The notes beneath the pieces were generated by a model, which saw only the letters and a list, made by a program, of their open reading frames with translations, had not been told where the DNA came from and did no database searches. Positions 6,498 to 12,948 of a stretch of 25,179 nucleotides of DNA are shown here, piece by piece. How positions within the stretch are numbered: position 1 is the stretch's first letter; each line of letters starts with the position of its first letter. A program made the translations under genes and the position numbers. The stretch covers positions 1 to 25,179 of the IMG/VR virus record IMGVR_UViG_3300030329_003670; one strand, given 5' to 3'. Source of the stretch: a virus.

Positions 6498-6847
6498 GTG
6501 AACAAAACATAGAGTTAACAGAGGACTTGGTTCTCAAAGCCCTTCAAAGCAAGCGGCTTAAAGATAAGTATAACGCACTATCTATTGCGGCGGCGGCAGC
6601 CAACAACAACAGCGTAATGATAGGCATAGAGCAGTCTGATATGAGGGAAGGCGACAAGTTCGTCACTCAGGCTATCATTGGTTTATCTCTTGGCTTATGC
6701 GCCAGAATGGCTGATCCTACTCAGCCAAAGAATCTCTGGAAGCAGCTCAACAAGGCACTGGGCAAAACCACAGGCTACATGGTCATGGAAGAATTTAATG
6801 TTGGCCGTGGGTTTTCAACCAACCTTGGGCAAGAAACAGAAAAATAA
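6494..6847 (+). CDS. Hypothetical 117-residue protein
   Basis: ATGA overlap with the previous stop fixes the start at 6494. The product has a long Ala/Asn-rich helix (YNALSIAAAAANNNS) and an IIGLSLGLCARMAD segment that is only weakly hydrophobic. No family was recognised. It is the last gene before the hairpin region at 6855 and the replication module. Confidence 0.65.
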   Translation: MSEQNIELTEDLVLKALQSKRLKDKYNALSIAAAAANNNSVMIGIEQSDMREGDKFVTQAIIGLSLGLCARMADPTQPKNLWKQLNKALGKTTGYMVMEEFNVGRGFSTNLGQETEK

Positions 6848-6854
6848 ATTTATA

Positions 6855-6934
6855 GGTCGGCTCCTGCCAAGACCCCTTCCTCAGGGGCGAGCAAAAATTC
6901 AATCCCTTCTTTCGGGGGCCGACCTTCTTTTCTA
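6855..6934 (+). terminator. Long bipartite stem-loop, terminator-like
   Basis: GGTCGGC (6855-6861) pairs with GCCGACC (6918-6924), followed by TTCTTTTCT. Inside is a second hairpin, CCCCT (6873-6877) with AGGGG (6883-6887). It fills the gap in front of the initiator gene and may terminate upstream transcription or act as a structured leader for initiator expression. Confidence 0.5.
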
Positions 6935-6936
6935 AA

Positions 6937-7671
6937 ATGAGCGTAAAACTAATGGCTAAAGTTTGGGAGATGGACATGAAGGCGGTTGAAAAAATCATCC
7001 TTCTGGCCATCGCTGACTATGCTGACGACGATGGAGTTTGCTGGCCGCGCCAAGCAACAATCGCAGCCAAGACCGGGGTGACGCGGCAAACAGTAAACCA
7101 AAAAATGAAACAGATGGAAGAGCAGAACCTGCTGGAAAAAAGGGACGGGAAAACGATCCTGTTCCCTGTCAGCGAAGGCGACATAAATGTCAAGGAGGCC
7201 GACACGCCAAAATGTCAAGCAAACCGACAGGAAAGTCAGGTAGACCGACAGCAGTGTCAAGTAGGCCGACATCCATCTAAACCATCAAATAACCATCAAA
7301 TAACCGTAGACGAATTAAGGAACCAAGCAGAGGTAATTTATTCTGAGTACCCGCGTCACGTTGCCAAGGGTGGCCCGAAGGGTGCAATAGCTTCGATAGT
7401 AAAGTCGCTTAAGCTAGTTGGTTTTGAAAAACTGTTAAACCGTACAAAGCTGTACGCGGAAGTTACTGCCGAAAAAGAGAAAGAGTTTATTCCGTATCCG
7501 TCTACTTGGTTTAATCAGGAACGATTCAATGACGACCCGGATGAGTGGGTAAGCAGCCGTGAACAGGGATCGAGATTTGAAAAACTGGAACACCAACTGA
7601 AGTACGAAAGCGACCCGAAAAAGTGGCAAGAGTTAAAAGATAAACTTCAGAATCTAAAAAGGCAAAGATGA
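6937..7671 (+). CDS. Winged-helix replication initiator / helicase-loader-type protein
   Basis: Encodes 244 residues. The N-terminal HTH (about 10-70: KAVEKIILLAIADYAD, WPRQATIAAKTGVTRQTVNQ) is of the kind found in phage replication initiators and O-like proteins. The middle (about 77-112) is a Gln/Arg/Cys-rich linker whose DNA forms the iterons. The C-terminal domain (about 125-215) has a YPRHVAKGGPKGA segment and the YPSTWFNQERF motif seen in phage replication proteins. The stop overlaps the helicase start, as expected for an initiator that delivers DnaB. Layout matches lambda O with the origin inside the gene. Confidence 0.75.
   Translation: MSVKLMAKVWEMDMKAVEKIILLAIADYADDDGVCWPRQATIAAKTGVTRQTVNQKMKQMEEQNLLEKRDGKTILFPVSEGDINVKEADTPKCQANRQESQVDRQQCQVGRHPSKPSNNHQITVDELRNQAEVIYSEYPRHVAKGGPKGAIASIVKSLKLVGFEKLLNRTKLYAEVTAEKEKEFIPYPSTWFNQERFNDDPDEWVSSREQGSRFEKLEHQLKYESDPKKWQELKDKLQNLKRQR
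7167..7271. repeat. Five 17-bp iterons, putative replication origin
   Basis: Copies at 7167-7183, 7188-7204, 7213-7229, 7234-7250 and 7255-7271, spaced 21, 25, 21 and 21 bases start to start. Consensus is roughly TGTCAAGNANRCCGACA; each copy is a dyad of (T/A)GTC-N9-GACA. They lie inside the initiator gene, between its DNA-binding and C-terminal domains. Spacing of two helical turns places the sites on one face of the DNA. In phage lambda the O protein binds comparable palindromic iterons inside gene O. Confidence 0.75.
7281..7302. repeat. 11-bp tandem repeat, possible DNA-unwinding element
   Basis: ACCATCAAATA occurs twice in direct tandem (7281-7291 and 7292-7302), ten bases after the last iteron. 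The stretch is A/T-rich and lies next to the iterons, where origins usually melt. The role is inferred from position. Confidence 0.5.
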
Positions 7672-9020
7672 GTACGAGAACTAATAAAGCCCTTGAACTT
7701 AGCAGGGCAGCAGAGAAAGGGCTGATAGGATGCGCTCTCCTTGGGGCTGTGGATGAGTGCATTGCCTCTGGGGTTTGCGAAGATTACTTCGCGCATGATG
7801 ACAACAAAAAAATCTGGCAGACAATTGAGGAACTGACCAACGAGCAGCTACCGTGTGACACAATAACCGTCAATGACCGGCTTTCCGCCTCCAACGGGAG
7901 AAAGGTTTCCGCTTTGCATCTGACGGAATGTGAGGATTCTGCGCCAACTTCGTCGAACTTGGGGTATTGGTTACCCATCGTAAAGAAAAACGCGCTCAGA
8001 CGCCTTTACAGGGCCAAGGTGAGCCGATTAACGCAGGCATTGGAAGACCCAAGCCTAGAACCTGACGAACTGACCGCTGCTTTTGAGGCCGAGATATTGG
8101 ATTCCAGTACGGTTGATACCAAGGCTGCCACTAGAAAGGAAGATATCAGGCGTTTGATTCAGCAGATAGAAGATGTTCAACTTAATGGCAAGATTCTGGG
8201 CTATCCTAGCGGTTATTCTGACCTAGATCACCACCTGAATGGGCTGGAAAAGGGGAAAATGTACGTGATTGCAGGGCGTCCGGGGGCCGGGAAGACCTCA
8301 ATGGCTCAATGTTTGGCCCGAAATCAGGTAAAAAACAAGGTATCAACCCTTATATTTTCCTGTGAAATGACCACCGATCAGCTCAATTTAAGGATGTTAT
8401 CCACCGAATCAGGGGTAAATTCACGCGATTTGCTAACCCCAAAGGCTCTTACCCCTAGGCAATTCAAGCCGATCACGTCAGCAGCTGCCGAATTGTTACG
8501 GTGGCCCATCCATATCAGAGACGAGTCCGACTTAACCGTAGCTCAGGTCAGGGCCGAGGCCAGAAGAATGAAGCGATTGCACGGAATACAGGTAGTAATG
8601 GTAGACTATTTGCAGTTACTTCAGCCAGATTCGAGAGGAGAGAAACGATACGAAGACGTAGGCAACATATCAGGCGGTCTGAAGAATATGGCGAAGGAAC
8701 TTGACGTGCCAGTTGTAGCATTGGCCCAGCTAAACAGGGAAACCGAAAGGGCCAGCCGCGCACCGAGGGCCAGCGACCTACGCGAATCCGGCAAGATTGA
8801 GGCCGATGCAGATGCGATAATACTCCTCTGGGAGCCAGAGCCGAATAACAGGCCCAGAATGGACTGGTCTTTGGTAGAGGCCGTAATCGCTAAAAATCGA
8901 CACGGTTCAACAGGTACAGTTAATTTTCTGTTTAAGCAGGACGCCACCCTGTTTGAAGCCGTTAGCCCAATTTCCGACGAAACCATACCCGACTATGTAA
9001 ACGAAAAGGCTTTTCAGTAA
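7668..9020 (+). CDS. dnaB: Replicative DNA helicase, DnaB family
   Basis: Encodes 450 residues, the usual length of phage DnaB. The N-terminal domain (about 1-150) starts SRAAEKGLIGCALLG. A linker leads to the RecA-like motor: YPSGYSDLDHHLNGLEKGKM, Walker A GRPGAGKTS near 203-211, FSCEMT, Walker B VVMVDYLQLL near 309-318, VALAQLNRE and SDLRESGKIEADADAI, then KNRHGSTGTV near the end. It unwinds DNA 5' to 3' at the fork as a hexamer. It overlaps the initiator gene by four bases (ATGA), consistent with joint loading at the nearby iterons. Confidence 0.96.
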   Translation: MSTRTNKALELSRAAEKGLIGCALLGAVDECIASGVCEDYFAHDDNKKIWQTIEELTNEQLPCDTITVNDRLSASNGRKVSALHLTECEDSAPTSSNLGYWLPIVKKNALRRLYRAKVSRLTQALEDPSLEPDELTAAFEAEILDSSTVDTKAATRKEDIRRLIQQIEDVQLNGKILGYPSGYSDLDHHLNGLEKGKMYVIAGRPGAGKTSMAQCLARNQVKNKVSTLIFSCEMTTDQLNLRMLSTESGVNSRDLLTPKALTPRQFKPITSAAAELLRWPIHIRDESDLTVAQVRAEARRMKRLHGIQVVMVDYLQLLQPDSRGEKRYEDVGNISGGLKNMAKELDVPVVALAQLNRETERASRAPRASDLRESGKIEADADAIILLWEPEPNNRPRMDWSLVEAVIAKNRHGSTGTVNFLFKQDATLFEAVSPISDETIPDYVNEKAFQ

Positions 9021-9024
9021 CATC

Positions 9025-9351
9025 ATGGAAAACGTAAGAAAAAATCAGGTAGCCGAAGGGCTAGAACTAAAGACCGGCCAAGGAAAGCGACTCCTTAAAC
9101 TGGCTCACGAAAACATACAGCTCGCAGACAAAAAGCAACAGGACTACGGCCCAAACAATATCCTTTACTCAGGGGAGTTGGGGATCATTGTGCGCTGTCA
9201 GGATAAGATATGCAGGCTCAAACATCTGCTTGAGAAGAACGGAGGTGTTCAAAATGAATCCATAGAGGACAGCTATCGTGACCTTGCAAACTACGCTCTG
9301 ATTGGCATCCTTCTCCGAAGAGGTGAATGGGAGGATAAAGAGCGAGAGTGA
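9025..9351 (+). CDS. Nucleotide modification-associated domain 1 (DUF1599-like) protein
   Basis: Encodes 108 residues. The pattern KKQQDYGPNNI, GELGIIVRCQDKICRLKHL and ESIEDSYRDLANYALIGIL is typical of the small phage proteins called Nmad1/DUF1599. They are proposed to act in modified-nucleotide metabolism; the exact reaction is unsettled. It directly follows the helicase gene. No hydroxymethylase or glycosyltransferase is visible here to support base modification. Confidence 0.7.
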   Translation: MENVRKNQVAEGLELKTGQGKRLLKLAHENIQLADKKQQDYGPNNILYSGELGIIVRCQDKICRLKHLLEKNGGVQNESIEDSYRDLANYALIGILLRRGEWEDKERE

Positions 9352-9542
9352 AACTGGAAAAGCCAAGGGGGGCCACCCATGCAAGATTGTCTACTTCCGA
9401 TAAGAAGGCGGCTATCGTGGAGGTACAAAACTTGGATTGCCTTCAGGGCGTGGCTGGCAAGATCACTTGGCTTAAGGGAAGTAAAAATAAAGGATATAGA
9501 GAACTGGGAGAAACGAATTTTGACGGAGTTTATGAACCTTAA
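9348..9542 (+). CDS. Hypothetical 64-residue protein
   Basis: GTG 9348 overlaps the previous stop (GTGA). Codons in this frame are rich in G or A at position one, as in real genes here. The alternative is an Arg/Trp-rich frame from ATG 9379 that joins the next gene. Function unknown. Confidence 0.5.
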   Translation: MKLEKPRGATHARLSTSDKKAAIVEVQNLDCLQGVAGKITWLKGSKNKGYRELGETNFDGVYEP

Positions 9543-9753
9543 GAAGTCCAGCATATTCATACTGTCCAAGGCGGACATGAAAAAAAGAAAGTGCTGGGGT
9601 TGTGAAGAGAAGCGAACAGCTAAGTTCAGGGACGCATCAACAGGGGGATACCTGTGCCACGAATGTATGCCTGATGTATACTGGGCAGGCGTTGTTCTGA
9701 ACAACACAGATGGAATCCGAGACCCGAATCCGGGCGAATGCAGTAACCTTTGA
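9532..9753 (+). CDS. Small zinc-binding protein
   Basis: Encodes 73 residues from ATG 9532, preceded by CGGAG; ATG 9379 in the same frame would give 124 residues. Two Cys pairs, CWGC and CHEC, about 20 residues apart, form a likely zinc ribbon (KKRKCWGCEEKRTAKFRD, then GGYLCHECM). Function unknown; it may bind nucleic acid or a host protein. Confidence 0.6.
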   Translation: MNLKKSSIFILSKADMKKRKCWGCEEKRTAKFRDASTGGYLCHECMPDVYWAGVVLNNTDGIRDPNPGECSNL

Positions 9754-9755
9754 CA

Positions 9756-9929
9756 ATGTGGGGAAGCGAATGTTCAAAGTGCAAAAAAATTTTTCAGGAA
9801 ACGTCCTTGACGTGGACTTTGCTCGAAGGAAAACTGGTCGTGTTGTGTCCAAATTGCAATCAATCCCTAATAGAATCCACAGTTTTACCGCTGTCACACA
9901 AGAAAAAGAAAAGGGATGAACTACCTTGA
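9756..9929 (+). CDS. 57-residue zinc-ribbon protein
   Basis: The frame from ATG 9756 has two CxxC pairs, CSKC (residues 6-9) and CPNC (31-34), which is the standard zinc ribbon, then a basic end (HKKKKRDELP). A longer frame over the same DNA (9710-9919) lacks any recognisable feature and is judged a shadow. It follows another small zinc-binding gene by two bases. Confidence 0.65.
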   Translation: MWGSECSKCKKIFQETSLTWTLLEGKLVVLCPNCNQSLIESTVLPLSHKKKKRDELP

Positions 9930-10107
9930 GTACTTTAGCGAAAGAGAAGAGAAAGGGAAATATTGGACGGCCCATGCCCAAAAGACCCTAGCAGACCCGA
10001 GAGCTACCATTTACGAATGCAAAACAGCAGCTATAGGGGTAAGCGGTTTCAACAAGAAACTGGAAGAGCAGCTAATAAAAAAAGGGGGAAGAAAGCTGAA
10101 GTACTAA
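9916..10107 (+). CDS. Hypothetical 63-residue protein ending at a slippery site
   Basis: Encodes a helical, charged protein (MNYLEYFSEREEKGKYWTA, then NKKLEEQLIKKGGRKLKY). Near its end the frame reads ATA AAA AAA GGG, a perfect A_AAA_AAA heptamer (10077-10083). A -1 shift there enters the HU-like frame. It may therefore be the short product of a gene with two products. Function unknown. Confidence 0.55.
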   Translation: MNYLEYFSEREEKGKYWTAHAQKTLADPRATIYECKTAAIGVSGFNKKLEEQLIKKGGRKLKY

Positions 10108-10382
10108 TTCAGAAGTCTCAGATCGTTGCTGCCATAGCCGAAAACCACAAAGGGCTAATAACCAAAGCCACGGTCAGGGTTATCATCAACGACCTGATTA
10201 ACTTCTCAAGCCACGCCCTTGTTTCCGGTTGCGCCCTGCGACTTGGGGGTATGGGAACATTGCGTATGGCTAAGTTAAGCAGACCTTGGGGAGATGGAAA
10301 TATGGTCTCGTTTAAAATGGGGGAACCGCTTAAAGTTCTGGCTCGTGAGACACGCAAGAAAAACGGCAAGGAGGGGAACTGA
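10017..10382 (+). CDS. HU/IHF-like DNA-binding protein, start uncertain
   Basis: The HU-like part begins around base 10110: QKSQIVAAIAENHKG, then ATVRVIINDLINFSSHAL, then GCALRLGGMGTLRMAKLSR, matching the helical dimerisation part and the beta-arm start (GxGxF-type GGMGTL) of HU proteins. The only ATG in frame (10017) gives about 30 residues of unusual N-terminus overlapping the gene at 9916. The frame may instead be entered by -1 slippage at 10077-10083. HU-like proteins bend DNA at origins and in packaging. Confidence 0.6.
   Translation: MQNSSYRGKRFQQETGRAANKKRGKKAEVLIQKSQIVAAIAENHKGLITKATVRVIINDLINFSSHALVSGCALRLGGMGTLRMAKLSRPWGDGNMVSFKMGEPLKVLARETRKKNGKEGN
10077..10083 (+). promoter_or_regulatory. 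Putative -1 ribosomal frameshift heptamer A_AAA_AAA
   Basis: Seven A in the correct phase, followed by GGGGG. A purine-rich GGAAGAG lies about ten bases upstream, like the stimulator in dnaX. A weak hairpin CTGAA/TTCAG (about 10096-10112) lies downstream. Both flank positions are typical for bacterial programmed -1 frameshifting. A homopolymer length error is the main alternative. Confidence 0.45.
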
Positions 10383-10428
10383 CCACACCTGCTACCTTCT
10401 TTACCCAGACGAAGACGTAAGTTTTAAG

Positions 10429-10572
10429 ATGAGCGTTTCTCAAGGCGATGAGTGCATCAGGGTAAGCCCAGTCACAGCCAACGGAGTTGACGCACAGTTC
10501 TTATCCAAGGAAGCCCGCGAGCTGATAGAGATGTGGGCCAAGGAGGAGGCACTTCGGGTATGTTTTAATTGA
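10429..10572 (+). CDS. Hypothetical small protein, start uncertain
   Basis: The frame looks coding from about 10381 (CYLLYPDEDVSFKM, then VSQGDECIRVSPVTANGVDA), but the first convincing start inside it is ATG 10429, giving 47 residues. An ATG at 10294 lies deep inside the HU-like gene. It is the last + strand gene before the minus-strand pair and its end overlaps them by 8 bases. Function unknown. Confidence 0.4.
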   Translation: MSVSQGDECIRVSPVTANGVDAQFLSKEARELIEMWAKEEALRVCFN

Positions 10573-10759
10573 TTAAGTCCCAATTCAGCCTCCATTTACT
10601 TCGCATCTTGATTGCCTGACCCACCGCTTTTCGCAGCTCTTCTCTCGCTTTCCCGTCCGGGGATTCTGTGTTCTCTATCTCTTTAAGAGCCAATATTAGG
10701 TGAGCCATCATCTGTTCCATAGGAACCAACGATCCTACCCTCTTCAAACACCTAATCAA
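10565..10759 (-). CDS. Minus-strand 64-residue helical protein
   Basis: Starts at TTG 10759, with GGGGGAG seven bases upstream on the minus strand, a strong ribosome binding site. The product is helical (PMEQMMAHLILALKEIENTE, then AREELRKAVGQAIKMRSKW). It is the second gene of a two-gene minus-strand unit running against the rest of the window. Function unknown. Confidence 0.6.
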   Translation of the reverse strand: MIRCLKRVGSLVPMEQMMAHLILALKEIENTESPDGKAREELRKAVGQAIKMRSKWRLNWDLIN

Positions 10760-10849
10760 TCAAATTCTCCCCCGATGTCCCTGCCTCCATAGACCCAATG
10801 TTTCAGGAGGTGTTGCCCAGTTCTAGCCGGGGGATGGTAGTGCCGCGCA

Positions 10850-11221
10850 TTATTGCCCGGTTGTCCTACCAAAATTCTTCCATCCTACTTCAGCCTCTTC
10901 CACTCCCTGCTCGTCTGCCCAACAATTCCCACCTAACGCTATCTTAAAGGGCATATAGCACCCGCACCCTACGCCTTCTTCCCCACATTTCTTCTTCACC
11001 TTGTCAAACAGCAAACACCTATGGCAATTAAGCATTTTGCCGGAGAACCCGACCCCTTTCTCCCTGTTGGTTAATCCCCTCAAGGCTAACATTGCCAGCC
11101 TCATCCAGTCCCCTATCGTAAGCCGACCCCCCTCCTCCTTCAAGACCTTCCACCATTGAGAGTACCTTTTACCCTTAAACCCGAAAAACCTTCTCTCGCC
11201 TAACATAAAATTGTTGCGCAA
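10850..11221 (-). CDS. Minus-strand cysteine-rich phage protein
   Basis: Encodes up to 123 residues from TTG 11221; ATG 11206 would give 118. The C-terminal half has CHRCLLFDKVKKKCGEEG and VGCGCYMPFKIALGGNCWAD, with Cys 66, 69, 79, 86, 88 and 100: a metal-binding knuckle, zinc or possibly Fe-S. I recognise this pattern from uncharacterised phage proteins. The N-terminal half is basic (FKGKRYSQWWKVLKEEGG) with GDWMRLAMLALRG. Strand reversal suggests separate, perhaps early or constitutive, expression from a promoter right of 11221. Confidence 0.65.
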   Translation of the reverse strand: MRNNFMLGERRFFGFKGKRYSQWWKVLKEEGGRLTIGDWMRLAMLALRGLTNREKGVGFSGKMLNCHRCLLFDKVKKKCGEEGVGCGCYMPFKIALGGNCWADEQGVEEAEVGWKNFGRTTGQ

Positions 11222-11699
11222 GGCTGATGCCCAACCTAATGTCCGTCAAGACATACACCTCCGAATGTGTGATGATTACGGAGGCGAGCTAGACTGGGGC
11301 GGATCGAAAACCGACAGCCATCCGTAGGGAGTTAATGCCAGATCTCGTAAATCAACAATCTGATGGGTAGCGATAAAGCAAAAGCATAGCTACGACCGTT
11401 GCAGTCCTAGACTGAGTACTCTGCCCCTTGGCGTTACAGGGCAACCAGACGCCGAGATCACACCTCAAGGCAGGGATTTTGGCCCGATACTGAGCGATAT
11501 ACCGCCAGCCATAGCCAAGACTTTCCTTAACAGGGGAGTTTTGTACCCTTAACCCCACTTCAACCCGCCAATTTCGCTCCACTCTTAACCCGTCCCCGAC
11601 AAACAAAAAGGTTTCAGAGAAAACCAGAAAGTTGAGAAGTTAGTAGTATATATATGACTGGCTGAATTGCGCGTTCCCACCCCCGCCCCCCCGTCTGCC
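11222..11699. other. Gene-free region with strong hairpins and a pseudoknot
   Basis: No convincing gene on either strand. Perfect stems: ATGTC/GACAT (11239/11250), CCTCCG/CGGAGG (11258/11279), CGGAT/ATCCG (11300/11320), GTAGC/GCTAC (11367/11389), CAGTC/GACTG (11402/11410). TGCCC/GGGCA (11422/11439) interleaves with GGCGT/ACGCC (11430/11449) to form an H-type pseudoknot. A C-rich run occupies 11678-11692. It is either the 5' half of the RNA at 11700 or a leader or promoter region for the minus-strand genes. The transcribed strand cannot be fixed by eye. Confidence 0.45.
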
Positions 11700-12223
11700 T
11701 CCTGACCTAATGCCGATTAGGTATGTTAAACCATAGGCTTGTGATGGGTGCGAGGTCGATCACTCGACAGTCGCTTGGAGCCGGTGAGCTTACAGCATCG
11801 GTTCATAGGCAGGGGCGGGACTACCGTGTGGTGTCCCTTAATGCCAAAGGAGAACCCCTACTTTTCCCGGCGTGGAGTATAGTCACGTTGGCGGGCCGTC
11901 TAGTGTCCGAAACCGTGTAGTGAGCAATCGTGCCGGAATAGACAAAGCCACGTTTCTTTGGTGAATAACCTTAAACGAATCGTGATAGGGCCGGGGTATG
12001 GCCAGCTTTGTCTCCCCTAGGGAGTGTCGATCAGCGTTGCATAGGCCAAGCGTGTGGATGGAGCAAATCCATAGCGTATGACTAGACCGTAGGTTTTTTC
12101 TCAAATCGGTTTACCTCAAGTTTTGAGGTGTTACACCGTCGGTTCCTTTCACTCGTTTGAGTTAAACGGGAACCGCACCCCCAAATGGTTTCGAGCCTTG
12201 ACGTGGCTTGGGGGCTTTCTACT
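11700..12223 (+). ncRNA. Candidate large structured non-coding RNA
   Basis: A dense series of perfect or near-perfect stems: CCTAAT/ATTAGG (11706/11716), GTCGA/TCGAC (11755/11764) inside GCGA/TCGC, GAGCCGGTG/CATCGGTTC (11778/11796), GGGAC/GTCCC (11817/11833) inside GGCA/TGCC, GACAAAGC/GCTTTGTC (11941/12005), CTCCC/GGGAG (12012/12020), ACCTCAA/TTGAGGT (12113/12123) inside CGGT/ACCG, and GGTTCC/GGAACC (12141/12169) inside which ACTC pairs GAGT. CCCCCAA/TTGGGGG (12178/12208) then CTTTCT may be the terminator. Size and phage context recall the giant ornate RNAs GOLLD and ROOL; no consensus match could be tested. Confidence 0.5.
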
Positions 12224-12253
12224 GATACGAAGCCGTTAACTTGGAAAACTGAA

Positions 12254-12760
12254 ATGAATATCAATCAAATTCAGATAAATGAGGCTCCGAAGGTAACTTT
12301 GCCTGTTGGAGTGAAGCGTGAAGGTAAAGTGAATGCCAAGACTGGAAAGCGTTCGGACTTGGGTGTTCAGTATAACTTCAAGACTGATGAATCGGGCAAT
12401 CCCGTGGCAAGTCCGGCCAATCTGCGCAAGTTCTATAAGGAACAGAAGGGACTTAAGGGTAATGCATTGACCGCCAAGGTAAACGAGGTCTGGCGAGACA
12501 ATGAGCAAATGGATCGGGCCATGTTTCAGATATTTGGCAACTGGTGCTTTGAGCGCGGTTTGCGGATGTCGCTGGCAAGGGTCAACAAAAACGAGCGCAA
12601 AGCCACTATAACGCTCGAAGCAGCTACGGAGGCGAAGGGCAAGACCAACAAGGTCGAGCAGGCTTTGGTCAGGGCTGCTGTTGCCATGCAGGAAAAAATG
12701 CAGGGCTTGGGCGTGACGTTACCGCTTGAAGAATGCTTGAAGGTCGTCAAGGGGGCTTAA
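12254..12760 (+). CDS. Hypothetical 168-residue protein downstream of the large RNA
   Basis: Starts at ATG 12254 (MNINQIQINEAPKVTLPVG). The N-terminal part (about 1-60) is basic with RKFYKEQKGLKG. Then come FQIFGNWCFERGLRMSLAR and an Ala/Lys-rich helical C-terminus (EAATEAKGKTNKVEQALVRA). It has no membrane segment. It sits between two structured RNA regions and may bind or be controlled by them; that is inference from position only. Confidence 0.7.
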   Translation: MNINQIQINEAPKVTLPVGVKREGKVNAKTGKRSDLGVQYNFKTDESGNPVASPANLRKFYKEQKGLKGNALTAKVNEVWRDNEQMDRAMFQIFGNWCFERGLRMSLARVNKNERKATITLEAATEAKGKTNKVEQALVRAAVAMQEKMQGLGVTLPLEECLKVVKGA

Positions 12761-12779
12761 GTTGCCAACTTTCTAACGG

Positions 12780-12932
12780 GTGGCTCGTGGGTAAAACTGC
12801 GAGCTGCCACTAGAGGGTTGTCTGCTGCTCGGTTAGCCGAGTTAAGTGGGTATGACCATTTCGGGACTAAATCTCTCCCGCTTTAGGTCAGTAAAAGGAA
12901 GGCGATCCCGCGCCAAGCAGCGACAAACCTCT
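12780..12932 (+). ncRNA. Compact multi-branched RNA element in a gene leader
   Basis: Hairpin GTGGC...GCCAC (12780-12810), then a long closing stem: AGAGG/CCTCT (12812/12928), TTGTC/GACAA (12818/12922) and GCTGCT/AGCAGC (12824/12916), 16 base pairs in all. Inside are CTCGG-TTAG-CCGAG (12828-12841), TGACC/GGTCA (12853/12886) enclosing CGGGA/TCCCG (12862/12876), and GGCG/CGCC (12901/12911). An alternative GACTAAA/TTTAGGTC pairing competes with the third stem, as in a switch. The closing stem ends just before GGAAGGTG, the ribosome binding site for the GTG at 12949. Candidate cis-regulatory RNA or small RNA. Confidence 0.6.
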
Positions 12933-12948
12933 GGAAGGTGAATAAGTT

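Noticed and set aside
9379-9753. 124-residue version of the zinc-binding gene
   Set aside because: Its first part is Arg/Trp-rich and overlaps a better-looking frame at 9348; the start at 9532 has a good ribosome binding site. Kept only as an alternative.
9710-9919. 69-residue frame over the second zinc-ribbon gene
   Set aside because: The alternative frame at 9756 has two CxxC pairs and fits the gene spacing better.
11352-11606. 84-residue minus-strand frame
   Set aside because: Composition is atypical and it crosses the pseudoknot and hairpins; no support for a gene.
11723-11920. 65-residue frame in the non-coding kilobase
   Set aside because: It runs through several perfect RNA stems, lacks a ribosome binding site and has no neighbour overlaps, unlike real genes here.
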